Shown in pieces: positions 34,236 through 43,322 of a stretch of 64,000 bases of DNA. Position numbers and translations under genes: made by a program. Positions within the stretch are counted from its first letter, which is position 1. Each line of letters begins with the position of its first letter. A model generated the notes under the pieces. That model ran no database searches and was not told the origin of the DNA. It saw only the letters and a list, made by a program, of their open reading frames with translations. The stretch is from Egaibacter danicus (GTDB lineage: Bacteria; Pseudomonadota; Gammaproteobacteria; Burkholderiales; Burkholderiaceae_C), in the NCBI GenBank assembly GCA_016707075.1, contig JADJII010000001.1, positions 558,001 to 622,000 of the forward strand, given 5' to 3'.

Positions 34236-37200
34236 TTACATGCTCTTACACTGGAGGAATTCCTCAAACTCTGCCACGGGCACGGGGCGTCCAAACAGAT
34301 AACCCTGGTAGGCATGGCAACCCTGCCTGGCAAGCACGTCCCGTTGTGCCTCGGTTTCCACACCCTCGGCGATAACCGACAGGCCCAGACTTCCGGCCAG
34401 GGCAACAACCATATTCGCGATGGCTGCATCGTTGGGGTCGATGAGGATGTCCCGCACGAACCCCTGATCGATTTTGAGTTGATCCAGAGGCAATCGTTTC
34501 AGGTAAGAGAGAGACGAGTAACCCGTGCCAAAGTCATCCAGTGAGAAACCGATGCCTTTTGCCTTCAGGGCGGTCATCTTGGCGATGATGTCTTCCACAT
34601 TCGACGCCAGAACGCTTTCCGTCAGCTCCAGTTTGAGGCGTTGCGGATTGGCGCCGGTTCGATGGATAACGGCCAGCACCTGTTCAACGAAATCGCGCTG
34701 CAGAAACTGGCGGATGCTGACGTTGACCGATACGGTGAGGTGAGCGGTGTCTGCCCGGGTGGCCCATGCCGCGAGTTGGGCACACGCTGCGTCCAGCACC
34801 CATTGACCCAAAGGCAGGATCAGGCCAGTTTCTTCGGCCAGCGGGATGAACTCGGCTGGCGACACCAGAGCACGCTGGGGATGGTGCCAGCGCACCAGTG
34901 CCTCGGCACCCGTTGGCTGACCGTCACTCGCTACCTGCACCTGGTAATGGAGCACGAATTGCCCCTCCAGCACAGCCAGCCGCAAGTCCGCCTCCATTGC
35001 CGTACGGTTGGTGATCACAGACTGCATCTCGGGATCAAAGAAACGCAGCGTGTTGCGCCCGGCATCCTTGGCGCGGTACATGGCCATATCGGCACGCCTG
35101 AGAAGATCGTCGACGGTTTCATGATGACCGGCGAACAGGGTAACGCCGATGCTGGCGCTGCTGTGCCGCTCAAAACCGGCGAGTTGGTAGGTTTGTGCCA
35201 ACGCGCCCAGAATTTTTTCACCCACGGCTTCGGCTTGCGTGGCGGCTTCCCGCGGGTTCTCGCTAAGCTCCTCCAGCATCACCACGAATTCGTCGCCACC
35301 CAGGCGGGCCACTGTATCGCCTTCCCTTACGCAAGCGCTCAGGCGCCTGGCGACCTGCTTCAGCAGCATGTCTCCCTTTTCGTGGCCGAGTGTGTCGTTA
35401 AGGTCCTTGAAGTTGTCCAGGTCGATGAACAGCAGGGCGCCATCACGCTGGTGGCGTGAACTGGCGGCCAGCGCCTGCTCCAGGCGATCAAGAAGCAGTC
35501 GCCGGTTGGGAAGACCCGTCAAAGGGTCAAAAAATGCCAGATTCCTGATTTCGTCCTGTGCCGCCTTGCGGGCCGTGAAGTCGGACAGCGTGGCAACATA
35601 GTGGCTGATGGTGCCTTCGTTCGAGCGCACGGCCGTGATGTTGAGCCATGCAGGGAAGAGTTCACCATTTTTGCGCCGATCCAGCACCTCGCCTTGCCAG
35701 ACACCGAGACGCAGAATGCTGTCGTTCATATCCGCGTAAAAAGCTTCACTTTGGTGCCCGGAGCGAAGCAACTCATACGGGGTCTTGCCCACAGCTTCGT
35801 CAGTGGAGTAACCCGTGGTCTCGCAGAAGGCCCGGTTCACCCGCAGGATTTCCCATGCGGCATTGGCCACGAACATGCATTCCTTTGATTCAAAGGCGAT
35901 GGCCGCAATCCTTAGCGCCTCTTCGGCCTCTTTTCGAACGGTGATGTCCTCATACATGCCAAGCAGCCCGAAGATCACGTTATCCGACCCTTTGAGTGGC
36001 ACTTTGGACGTGCGCAGCCACATGGTCTCGCCACTGGGCAAGGTCTGGGGTTCGTCGTAGGAAAGCTTGGCGACGCCTGACGCCATGACGGCCCGGTCGT
36101 CGGCCCGGTAACGCTCTGCCTGGGCGGCCCGCCCAATTTGATAGTCGTCTTTGCCGACGACATCACGCGGGTGAGTCATCCCGGCGTCCGCAGCAAATGC
36201 CCTGTTGCACCCCAGGTAACGGAGGTCGCGGTCTTTCCAGAACACCCGGATCGGTGCGGCATCAATGATGGTCAGGAGCAGGTTTCGCGACGCGGCCATG
36301 GCTGATTCGGCCGCCTTGCGTTCGGTGATGTCACGTGCCAGCACAATGAAGCGGGGCTGGGTCTGGTCATGCTCCCCTTTGCGGGCAACCGACAGCTCAA
36401 ACCATCGTTCCCCCTCTGGCAGCGAAAGCATAACTTCACGACCACCCACATGGCCTTTTTCCCTGGCGTCGCTCAACGCAGCCATGACGACCTTTGTCGC
36501 TTCGGGGGGGAGGATATCGGACACGTTTTTGCCGATCAAATCAGACGGAGGCGCCGCGACAAGTCCCAGTTTCGGTGAGCGATAGTCGTAGTGAGTGCCG
36601 TCGAGCCCGATTTCAAGCAGCAGGTCTGGAATCGCATCCAGAAGCGCCTGCACCCTGTCTTGTGCCTCGACCAGATGCCGGACCTTGGCCTTGATCTGCC
36701 ATCGCAATACCAATGCAGCGATACCCAGCAAAACCACCAGTGCCCCCAGCCCACCCAGCACCTGCCAGATCTGGGCAGGTATCAGTGTTTTCGGGGTCTC
36801 GACACGCCATTTCTTCAGGATCTGGTAGTACTCGGAGTCCGGGTCCTGCTGCCACGCAGCCAGATGGCGGTCAATCGACGCCAGCAGGTCGGCGTTACGA
36901 CCTGAGGCGGTGGCATAGAAGAGGCGCGACGGCTGAAAGACGATGGGGGTTTCGACCAGTTTGAAACGCGGCGCGTTGTATTCTCCAAACCGGTTGTTGG
37001 CGATGGCCGCATCGGCCTTGCCCGAGGCCACCAGGTCAAACACTTCAGTCAGGTTGGTGGCCGGAATCATTTGCACCTTGAGCCCGAAGCCCATCATCAT
37101 CCCACTGAAGAATTCCTCCTGAATGCTGCCGCCCAGCACTGCCACGCGCTTGCCGTTGAGGTCAAAGGTAGAGCCAATCGCGGTTTCTGTACGGCTGTAG

Positions 37201-37565
37201 ATCTGGGACCAGCTATACAGCGAAGGGGTTTTGTGGAAGTCAAATATCTGGTCACGCTGTGCGGAATAGGCGACATCGGGCATCAGATCGATCTTGCCGG
37301 CCTGCAGTGCGTCCAGGCACTCTTGCCACGCGCACGTGATGTACTCAAGCTGCCATTCTTCCCGGGACGCAATGCCCTGGAGCACATCGATCAGCAGGCC
37401 CGCGGGTTTCCCGGCCGGGTCTGTGAAGATCTTGGGCTCGTTGGGGTAAACGCCCACCCGCACGTCCCGTGCCTGGGCACCGCCCGCGAAGACGACGAGG
37501 CATACGCAGCAAATTGCGCCAAGCCATCGAATCAGCCCCAGTTGTTTCGATGCAATTGAGCTCAA
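34236..37565 (-). CDS. Sensory diguanylate cyclase/phosphodiesterase: periplasmic binding domain, three PAS, GGDEF, EAL
   Basis: A 1109-residue inner-membrane protein. The signal sequence is residues 10-32. A bacterial solute-binding type 3 domain of the BvgS kind (VRVGVYPNEPKIFTDPAGKPAG to YQILKKW) spans about 34-258, and a TM helix is at about 268-290 (VLGGLGALVVLLGIAALVL). Three PAS regions follow. The GGDEF domain has ARLGGDEFVVML intact, and the I-site REGD sits exactly five residues before it, suggesting product inhibition. The EAL domain has EALVRWHHP, LKLELTES and DDFGTGYSS. It could make or degrade c-di-GMP in response to a periplasmic ligand. The gene stands alone. Confidence 0.93.
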   Translation of the reverse strand: MSSIASKQLGLIRWLGAICCVCLVVFAGGAQARDVRVGVYPNEPKIFTDPAGKPAGLLIDVLQGIASREEWQLEYITCAWQECLDALQAGKIDLMPDVAYSAQRDQIFDFHKTPSLYSWSQIYSRTETAIGSTFDLNGKRVAVLGGSIQEEFFSGMMMGFGLKVQMIPATNLTEVFDLVASGKADAAIANNRFGEYNAPRFKLVETPIVFQPSRLFYATASGRNADLLASIDRHLAAWQQDPDSEYYQILKKWRVETPKTLIPAQIWQVLGGLGALVVLLGIAALVLRWQIKAKVRHLVEAQDRVQALLDAIPDLLLEIGLDGTHYDYRSPKLGLVAAPPSDLIGKNVSDILPPEATKVVMAALSDAREKGHVGGREVMLSLPEGERWFELSVARKGEHDQTQPRFIVLARDITERKAAESAMAASRNLLLTIIDAAPIRVFWKDRDLRYLGCNRAFAADAGMTHPRDVVGKDDYQIGRAAQAERYRADDRAVMASGVAKLSYDEPQTLPSGETMWLRTSKVPLKGSDNVIFGLLGMYEDITVRKEAEEALRIAAIAFESKECMFVANAAWEILRVNRAFCETTGYSTDEAVGKTPYELLRSGHQSEAFYADMNDSILRLGVWQGEVLDRRKNGELFPAWLNITAVRSNEGTISHYVATLSDFTARKAAQDEIRNLAFFDPLTGLPNRRLLLDRLEQALAASSRHQRDGALLFIDLDNFKDLNDTLGHEKGDMLLKQVARRLSACVREGDTVARLGGDEFVVMLEELSENPREAATQAEAVGEKILGALAQTYQLAGFERHSSASIGVTLFAGHHETVDDLLRRADMAMYRAKDAGRNTLRFFDPEMQSVITNRTAMEADLRLAVLEGQFVLHYQVQVASDGQPTGAEALVRWHHPQRALVSPAEFIPLAEETGLILPLGQWVLDAACAQLAAWATRADTAHLTVSVNVSIRQFLQRDFVEQVLAVIHRTGANPQRLKLELTESVLASNVEDIIAKMTALKAKGIGFSLDDFGTGYSSLSYLKRLPLDQLKIDQGFVRDILIDPNDAAIANMVVALAGSLGLSVIAEGVETEAQRDVLARQGCHAYQGYLFGRPVPVAEFEEFLQCKSM

Positions 37566-37713
37566 GGTAATCTTTTTTCGGAATCACACCGGTCTGATGC
37601 AGTTGATCAGTTTATCGGAGTGGTAACCGGAAAACTTGATGCAGGGCAACCCCATGCCCGTAAATCAGGGCAATTCAAAAGCATTCGTCTGCAGGTTTCC
37701 GGGCACATAATGA

Positions 37714-38616
37714 TTGGTGGACACATCACCCCATTGCCCAACAGTCCGGCTCCAATTCTCGATTGAGCTGAATTACGACATTGACCCGCCTGGATGCGAT
37801 TTCATTTTCAGCATTCATGCGGCGCAGACCGCACACCAGACGGTGGTGAGCGAGTCGCTGGGGATCACACAGAACCTGCCGGTCAACCTGTACACCGACC
37901 CGGTGACGCACACCCGTTTCCTGCGGCTGAAGGCATTTGCAGGCCCTCTGTTGGTGCGCTACGACGCGACGGTGGACCTGAATCACCACACGGCGCTACC
38001 CGACCAGTTGGGCGAGGTGTTCGTAGCCAACCTGCCGGGCGCGGTATTGCCGTATATCTACCCCAGCCGCTACTGCCAGTCAGACAGGCTGCACCGGCTC
38101 GCGGTCAAGGAGTTTGGCCATTTGTGGCAGGGCTACAGCCGCGTGCAGGCGATTCGTGACTGGGTGTTGAATCGGGTCACCTTTCAGCCGAATTCGTCAA
38201 CGGGCAATACGTCTGCTGTCGATACGCTGGTGGAGGAGGTGGGTGTGTGCCGCGATTTTGCCCATCTGATGATTGCACTGTGCAGGGCTGTCAATATTCC
38301 GGCGCGTTTTGCCACCGGTATTGATTTTGGTGCCGACCCGGTGCTGGGGCCGACAGACTTTCATGCCTACGTGGAGGTGTACCTGGGTGACCGCTGGTAT
38401 ATCTTTGACCCCTCAGGCGTGGCCATCCCGATGGGTTTTGTGCGCTTTGGCACGGGCCGCGATGCGGCCGACTCGGCGTTTGCCACGCTGTTTGGTGGCG
38501 TGCGCGGTGCCGCGCCGGTGATTCACATTGAGGCTGTGCCCAATGCGCAAGGCATGCTGGTCGTGCCGCAGCACGTTCCCTATGCCCTCTCCACCGACGG
38601 GCAAATGTCCGTTTAG
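37714..38616 (+). CDS. Transglutaminase-like protease family protein
   Basis: A 300-residue cytoplasmic-looking protein. No ATG lies near the conserved start, so TTG (37714) or GTG (37717) is used. The transglutaminase core has the catalytic cysteine in EEVGVCRDFAHLMIALCRAVNIPARF, the histidine in DFHAYVEVYL and the aspartate in WYIFDPSG. An N-terminal beta-sandwich (RLQFSIELNYDID) precedes it, as in bacterial transglutaminase-like proteins. The substrate is unknown. Its stop overlaps the convergent small gene by four bases. Confidence 0.85.
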   Translation: MVDTSPHCPTVRLQFSIELNYDIDPPGCDFIFSIHAAQTAHQTVVSESLGITQNLPVNLYTDPVTHTRFLRLKAFAGPLLVRYDATVDLNHHTALPDQLGEVFVANLPGAVLPYIYPSRYCQSDRLHRLAVKEFGHLWQGYSRVQAIRDWVLNRVTFQPNSSTGNTSAVDTLVEEVGVCRDFAHLMIALCRAVNIPARFATGIDFGADPVLGPTDFHAYVEVYLGDRWYIFDPSGVAIPMGFVRFGTGRDAADSAFATLFGGVRGAAPVIHIEAVPNAQGMLVVPQHVPYALSTDGQMSV

Positions 38617-38813
38617 CCGATAACCGACAGTTCCGTGGCGGGAATCACACTGGCGCCGCCGCGTGGCCATTCGACCAGCACGCCGTGGTCGGTCTGGCCC
38701 ACTACGTAGCCATCCGTGCGCTCTACAGAACCACGGCGCACGTGGTTGACGCGCTCGCCGGCTGCAAAAACAGGGCTGGAAAAAAGGGACTTGAGAAAAA
38801 GGATGATGCTCAT
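38613..38813 (-). CDS. Small hypothetical protein (66 aa)
   Basis: A short frame starting MSIILFLKSLFSSPVFAAGERV. It has a hydrophobic or signal-like N-terminus and a compact beta-rich rest (DGYVVGQTDHGVLVEWPRGG). The position between two convergent or adjacent genes without other coding content supports it. It lies 35 bases after the DUF3563 gene and may be co-transcribed with it. No function is recognised. Confidence 0.5.
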   Translation of the reverse strand: MSIILFLKSLFSSPVFAAGERVNHVRRGSVERTDGYVVGQTDHGVLVEWPRGGASVIPATELSVIG

Positions 38814-38848
38814 GGCTGTCTTTCAAACATTTGGAAGTGAATCGGGGT

Positions 38849-39013
38849 TCAGTGCGAACGCATCCACTGGCGTTCGCGGTACTCCAACTCGGAAACCGAT
38901 TGCGATTGGGAAAGGTAGGCTTCAACAGCCCGCTGGTCGTCCCTGTCAGCATTGATATTCAACGCTTCACAGGCCGAGCGAACGGCGGACCATAGGAAAA
39001 AGAGGTGATTCAT
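38849..39013 (-). CDS. DUF3563-like small protein (54 aa)
   Basis: I take the ATG at 39013; the frame continues upstream to 39154, but that part is regulatory sequence. The C-terminal half EAYLSQSQSVSELEYRERQW resembles DUF3563 proteins (xEAYLAxSxDLxDLExRxR). The upstream region has a set of palindromes (39033-39083), suggesting tight regulation. The function of the family is unknown. Confidence 0.6.
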   Translation of the reverse strand: MNHLFFLWSAVRSACEALNINADRDDQRAVEAYLSQSQSVSELEYRERQWMRSH

Positions 39014-39032
39014 AGATGTGCTCCAAATATCA

Positions 39033-39083
39033 GGGATAACCCGTATTAGGGAATACCCTAGTATCGCACGAAATTGGTGCGAT
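39033..39083 (-). promoter_or_regulatory. Palindrome cluster upstream of the DUF3563 gene
   Basis: Two boxes of the form GGG-four bases-CCC occur 16 bases apart: GGGATAACCC (39033-39042) and GGGAATACCC (39049-39058, within TAGGGAATACCCTA). A third, perfect 7-bp inverted repeat, ATCGCAC-7-GTGCGAT, spans 39063-39083. They look like operator sites. A similar GGGTTAACCCTA box is at 9859. Confidence 0.45.
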
Positions 39084-39152
39084 GCACCATGAAATGGCAG
39101 CTCTAGTGGGTCATTAGAGAGCTTTGCCGGGATTTGGGCCAAAATACAAGCC

Positions 39153-39210
39153 AAATTGGCCTTTAGCCCTCTACCTGTATGCGTGAGTAGCTATTAAATA
39201 TATAGCAATT
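39153..39210 (+). repeat. Dispersed repeat, copy after the hemH stop
   Basis: AAATTGGCCTTTAGCCCTCT is followed by TATGCGTGAGTAGCTATTAA and ATATATAGCAATT. The end GCTATTAAATATATAGC is palindromic and could act as a hairpin at the hemH 3' end. Confidence 0.75.
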
Positions 39211-40318
39211 ATTGCTTCGCACCCAGCGCCAGCGCTGCAGCACGTGACGCAGCCAGGGCTTTATCGTCTGCGGGAATCCGTGTCGGCCAGCCCGCCAGAT
39301 GCTGCTGCGCCATCTCGCACAGCGCGGTGATCCAGGCGGGGTCGTCGTTCAGGCAGGGGATGTAGTGAAATTCCTTGCCGCCAGCGTACAGAAAGGCCTC
39401 CCGCGCTTCCATGGCAATTTCTTCCAGCGTTTCCAGGCAGTCGCTGGTGAAGCCGGGGCACACCACATCCACGCGTTTCACGCCCGCTTTGCCCATCCCG
39501 ATCAGCGTGGGCTCGGTATAGGGTTGCAGCCATTTGGCGCGGCCCAGGCGCGACTGGAAGGTTACCTTGAACTGGTCCTTGTTCAAGCCCAGTTGGTAAG
39601 CGAGCAGCCGCGCCGTCTTCAGGCATTCGCAGTGGTAGGGGTCACCCAGATGCAGCGTGCGCTCGGGCACGCCGTGAAAGCTCATCACCAGCTGGTCGGG
39701 TTTGCCGTTTTGCATCCAGTGTTTTTTGATGCGTGCGGCCAGCGCGTTGATGTAGCCCGCGTCGTCGTGGTAGTGGTTCACAAACCGCAACTCGGGAATC
39801 AGCCGCGTGCGCGCTGCCCACGTGTAGACCGCGTCGAACACGCCGGCGGTGGTGGTGGCGGAATACTGCGGGTACAGCGGTAACACCAGCACACGGGTGA
39901 AGCCTTCAGCCTTCAGCGCATCGAGCTGCGAGGCAATGGACGTGCTGCCGTAGCGCATGGCGTAGCGCACCTTCACCTGGTGCCCGCGCTGGCCCAGCCA
40001 GCCTTCCAGCAGCTTGGCCTGCTTTTCGGTCCACACCTTGAGGGGCGAGCCCTCAGGTGTCCAGATGCTGGCGTATTTGGCTGCAGATTTGGCAGGGCGC
40101 GTGCGCAAAATGATGCCGTGCAGGATGAGCCACCAGACGGGACGGGGGATCTCCACGACGCGGTGATCACCGAGAAATTCCGCGAGGTACCGCCTTACGG
40201 CCGATGGTGTTGGCTCATCGGGCGTGCCCAGATTGCAGAGCAGCACGGCCGTGCCGGCGGCTTGACCATGCGAAAAGGGGGGTTCTTTGGCGAACGTGGG
40301 AGCAAGTGAAAAGGGCAT
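39209..40318 (-). CDS. hemH: Ferrochelatase
   Basis: Starts at the ATG at 40318 (369 residues); the frame open further upstream is the shadow of the HAD gene. Family motifs are VLLCNLGTPDEPT near residue 30, LPLYPQYSATTTAGVFD near 145-161, MSFHGVPERTLHLGDPY near 206-222 (the catalytic histidine is in SFHGVP) and FTSDCLETLEEIAMEAREAF near 303-322. It inserts Fe2+ into protoporphyrin IX in the last step of haem synthesis. It is transcribed away from the HAD gene, with only 19 bases between the two start codons. Confidence 0.94.
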   Translation of the reverse strand: MPFSLAPTFAKEPPFSHGQAAGTAVLLCNLGTPDEPTPSAVRRYLAEFLGDHRVVEIPRPVWWLILHGIILRTRPAKSAAKYASIWTPEGSPLKVWTEKQAKLLEGWLGQRGHQVKVRYAMRYGSTSIASQLDALKAEGFTRVLVLPLYPQYSATTTAGVFDAVYTWAARTRLIPELRFVNHYHDDAGYINALAARIKKHWMQNGKPDQLVMSFHGVPERTLHLGDPYHCECLKTARLLAYQLGLNKDQFKVTFQSRLGRAKWLQPYTEPTLIGMGKAGVKRVDVVCPGFTSDCLETLEEIAMEAREAFLYAGGKEFHYIPCLNDDPAWITALCEMAQQHLAGWPTRIPADDKALAASRAAALALGAKQ

Positions 40319-40337
40319 GCAGTATTCTCCCGCACCT

Positions 40338-41039
40338 ATGCTGGATATTTCAAAAGTCAGGGCAATTACGCTCGATCTCGATGACACCCTGTGGCCGATA
40401 TGGCCCACCATTGAGCGCGCTGAGGCCGCGCTGGCGGCCTGGCTGACGCAGCGGGCGCCGGTGGCTGCCGGTGTGTTTGCGAACCCCAAGACCCGTGTAG
40501 CGATGCGCGAAGAAATCGTCAAAAGTCGCCCCGACCTGAGCCACGACATGAGCGCTCTGCGACGGGAATCGATCCGGCTGGCCCTGTATCGCTGTGGAGA
40601 AGATACGCAACTGGCAGAAGACGCGTTCCAGGTGTTTTTCGCGGAGCGCATGCGGGTTGATCTCTTTGATGACGCGCTGCCCGCGCTGGCGTTTCTGGCG
40701 CAACGTTTTCCCATCGTGGCATTGAGTAACGGCAATGCAGATGTGGGCCGGGTGGGAATTGGCGAGTATTTCCACGGCAGCTTGAGCGCCCATGAGTTTG
40801 GCGTGGGCAAACCTGACCCGCGGATTTTTCATGCCGCCGCCCTTGCTGCGGGCGTGACGGCAGCCGAAGTGCTGCACATCGGTGATGACGTTCATCTCGA
40901 TGTGCTGGGTGCTCTGGGCGCTGGCATGCAGACGGTGTGGGTGAACCGGGGTGACCATATGTGGGCGCACGATGATCAGCCGCACCTCACCGTGTCGGAA
41001 CTGGGGCAGCTCTGCGCCCGGTTCGTCACGCCGGTGTAA
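40338..41039 (+). CDS. HAD-family hydrolase
   Basis: I chose the ATG at 40338 (233 residues) because the first catalytic motif lies at residues 12-18 (LDLDDTL); ATG 40317 in the same frame is possible. Motif II is in VALSNGNADVG, motif III in FGVGKPDPRIFHAA, and motif IV in LHIGDDVHLDVLGAL. The helical cap between motifs I and II (about residues 25-110) is of the C1 type. It is a small-molecule phosphatase whose substrate cannot be told. Its start is only 19 bases from the divergent hemH start. Confidence 0.85.
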   Translation: MLDISKVRAITLDLDDTLWPIWPTIERAEAALAAWLTQRAPVAAGVFANPKTRVAMREEIVKSRPDLSHDMSALRRESIRLALYRCGEDTQLAEDAFQVFFAERMRVDLFDDALPALAFLAQRFPIVALSNGNADVGRVGIGEYFHGSLSAHEFGVGKPDPRIFHAAALAAGVTAAEVLHIGDDVHLDVLGALGAGMQTVWVNRGDHMWAHDDQPHLTVSELGQLCARFVTPV

Positions 41040-41098
41040 TGCTGGTCCGGCACAATCCTCCACGTCTTTAACGTTCTTCAAACTCTTCCTGCCTGACC

Positions 41099-42094
41099 AT
41101 GAACATCCCGCTCTCCTTTCGCCGGCTTGCACTTTCTGCTTTGGCCTTAACGGCAGTAGCACATTCGACCGTGGTGCTGGCTCAAGCTACGCCGACCACC
41201 TATCCGGAACGCCCCGTGAAGATCGTCGTGCCATTTGCGCCTGGTGCGGGCACCGACGCCATGGGGCGTCTGGTCGCGCAAAAGCTGGGTGAAGTGATGG
41301 GCGGTAACTTTGTAGTGGAAAACAAGGCGGGTGCGTCCGGGGCCATTGGCACGCAATACGTGGCCCAGCAACCGCCGGATGGCTACACGTTACTACTGGT
41401 GGCATCACCTTTCACCACCGTGGCCGCTTCGCTGCCGAGCGCCGGTTATGACCCGCTGCGCCAGTTTGCGCCCGTGGGAATGATCGCCAGCGGTCCGCTG
41501 GTCTGGGCAGCCAGCGCCAGTCTGCCTGCCAGCAACATGAAAGAACTGATCTCGCTTGCGAAACAAAAACCGGGTGCGCTGAACTACGGCTCGGCCGGTG
41601 CCGGGGGAGTAAACCACCTGGTGCTGGAGCTGTTGAAAGCCAAAACGGGCACCTACATCACCCACATTCCCTACCGTGGTGTGGCGCCAGCGACGATGGA
41701 CATGATTGCTGGCCAGGTGCAACTGGTGACCGGCACGATCCCCGCGTTGCTGCCGTTCATCAAGGATGGCCGCGTCAAGGCGCTGGCCGTTACCAGCGCC
41801 AAACGCTCCAGTGCGTTGCCCGATGTGCCCAGCATGACCGAAGCGGGTTATTCCGGCATCGATGTGGTGAACTACTTTGCCCTGATGGCCCCGGCCGGCA
41901 CACCGCCTGCGGTGATTGACCGCATCAATGCGGCCATCAACAAGCTGGTGGTGTTGCCGGAGGTGGTAGCCCGTTTCAAGGCCGATGCGGTGGAAGCAGC
42001 TCCCGGGTCGCCCGCGTTGCTCGGGCATTTCATTGAGGCCGACTATCGCGCCTGGCGCAATGTCGTCAGGACGCAGAACCTGAAAATTGAATAG
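41099..42094 (+). CDS. Orphan TctC/Bug-family periplasmic binding protein
   Basis: A 331-residue protein with a signal peptide (RLALSALALTAVAHSTVVLAQA). The Bug family blocks are YPERPVKIVVPFAPGAGTDAMGR, VENKAGASGAIGTQYVA, YGSAGAGGVNHLVLEL and IPYRGVAPATMDMIAGQVQL. Such proteins are very numerous in Burkholderiales and usually have no dedicated permease nearby, as here. The ligand is unknown (often a carboxylate). The gene overlaps the end of the convergent MFS gene by 29 bases. Confidence 0.88.
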   Translation: MNIPLSFRRLALSALALTAVAHSTVVLAQATPTTYPERPVKIVVPFAPGAGTDAMGRLVAQKLGEVMGGNFVVENKAGASGAIGTQYVAQQPPDGYTLLLVASPFTTVAASLPSAGYDPLRQFAPVGMIASGPLVWAASASLPASNMKELISLAKQKPGALNYGSAGAGGVNHLVLELLKAKTGTYITHIPYRGVAPATMDMIAGQVQLVTGTIPALLPFIKDGRVKALAVTSAKRSSALPDVPSMTEAGYSGIDVVNYFALMAPAGTPPAVIDRINAAINKLVVLPEVVARFKADAVEAAPGSPALLGHFIEADYRAWRNVVRTQNLKIE

Positions 42095-43322
42095 GGGTGC
42101 GGCCAGTCGCCTGGCGCAGGTACCAGGTGACGGCGACAAAGCCTACCGCGGCCAGCAGCAAGGCGCTGTAGGCCGCGTGCACACCCAGCCAGTCGGCAGC
42201 AAAGCCCAGTACGGCTCCAGCCATCTGCGCGCCGAGTGTGAAACCCATCATCAGCAACGCTGACAGACGTGCCGCCTGGCTAGGCACGTGGTTGATCATC
42301 ACCGCCAGCAGTGCCGGGAATACCACGCCATTGCCCAGGCCAAACAGGAAATTGCCTATCGCGTAGGCTGGCATCCAGCCGTGGTTTGGAAAAACAACGG
42401 CCAGCGCCAGACCAGCCAGAGCCAGCAGGTTCAGCCGCCAGAGTTTTTGCTGCAAAGTCCAGCTGCTGTGCCAAAAAGCCTGCCAGCAGCGCGAGGCGAC
42501 CATGCCTGCAATGAAAAACTGCAGGCTGATACGGGCGGCGTTGGGGCTCAGATGCTGAACTTCGATACCGTAACTGACATACCAGAAATACTGTGCCCAC
42601 TCCATGAAGCCACCCAGCATGCCCGCGGCCATGGACCAGGCCAGCACCGGTTTTCGCAGCAATTGCGCGTAGCTCATGGGTTGGGCGACCGCCGCAGCCG
42701 CCCGGCCCGCTGACGCCGGTTCCGGGTTCGCGGGTTGCGATGCGGGGGGCGGTACCGGCTTGTGCGACCAGAAGAGCACCAGCGCCGCCATCAGGGGGAT
42801 GAAAAACAGCTGGTAAGGCAACCGCCAGCTGTCGCTGAAATTCTGCAAACCGATCACGACCAGCGGCGTAGCCAGATTGCCCGCGCTGAAGGCTACGTCA
42901 ACCAGACTCAGTACGCGGCCGCGTGCCTGGGGTTCTGCATAAACCCGAGCCAGAACGCTGTGACCCAGTGTGATGAGTGCGGCCTCCAGAATGGCGATGA
43001 AGAAAAACCCCAGCATCAGCAGCCACACGTTACTGGCGAAAACGATCAGCAACAGTGCCAGCAGTGCAAGGCCGCAGTAGTTCAAAAACAGCTTGCGTGC
43101 CGCCAGCCGCTGGGCCAGTCGCCCGCCTTGCACGGCTCCCACAATGGAGCCGGAAGCCCATGCGGTCATCAGCCAACCCAGCGCCTGGTAGTTGCCCAAC
43201 TCCTGTCGCAGCTCGGGTGTGACGCTGCCCAGAATGGCGGCAAACAGGCCCCAGCAAAACGCGGTGTAGATCACCACCCAGGCCAGGAATGGGATGCCCT
43301 GCAGGAATTCCTTGAGCTTCAT
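42066..43322 (-). CDS. MFS transporter
   Basis: A 418-residue protein with about 12 hydrophobic segments in two blocks of six. A Pro/Ala-rich cytoplasmic loop (HKPVPPPASQPANPEPASAGRAAAAVAQP) lies in the middle. An MFS signature-like GGRLAQRLAARKLFL occurs between TM2 and TM3. The substrate is unknown. Its ATG overlaps the hpnE stop (ATGA), so it is translationally coupled to the hpnCDE squalene genes. This may mean a role linked to that pathway, but nothing in the sequence proves it. Confidence 0.82.
   Translation of the reverse strand: MKLKEFLQGIPFLAWVVIYTAFCWGLFAAILGSVTPELRQELGNYQALGWLMTAWASGSIVGAVQGGRLAQRLAARKLFLNYCGLALLALLLIVFASNVWLLMLGFFFIAILEAALITLGHSVLARVYAEPQARGRVLSLVDVAFSAGNLATPLVVIGLQNFSDSWRLPYQLFFIPLMAALVLFWSHKPVPPPASQPANPEPASAGRAAAAVAQPMSYAQLLRKPVLAWSMAAGMLGGFMEWAQYFWYVSYGIEVQHLSPNAARISLQFFIAGMVASRCWQAFWHSSWTLQQKLWRLNLLALAGLALAVVFPNHGWMPAYAIGNFLFGLGNGVVFPALLAVMINHVPSQAARLSALLMMGFTLGAQMAGAVLGFAADWLGVHAAYSALLLAAVGFVAVTWYLRQATGRTPIQFSGSAS

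Noticed and set aside
40319..40810. Long N-terminal extension of ferrochelatase
   Set aside because: It is the antisense of the HAD hydrolase gene and has no ferrochelatase-like sequence.
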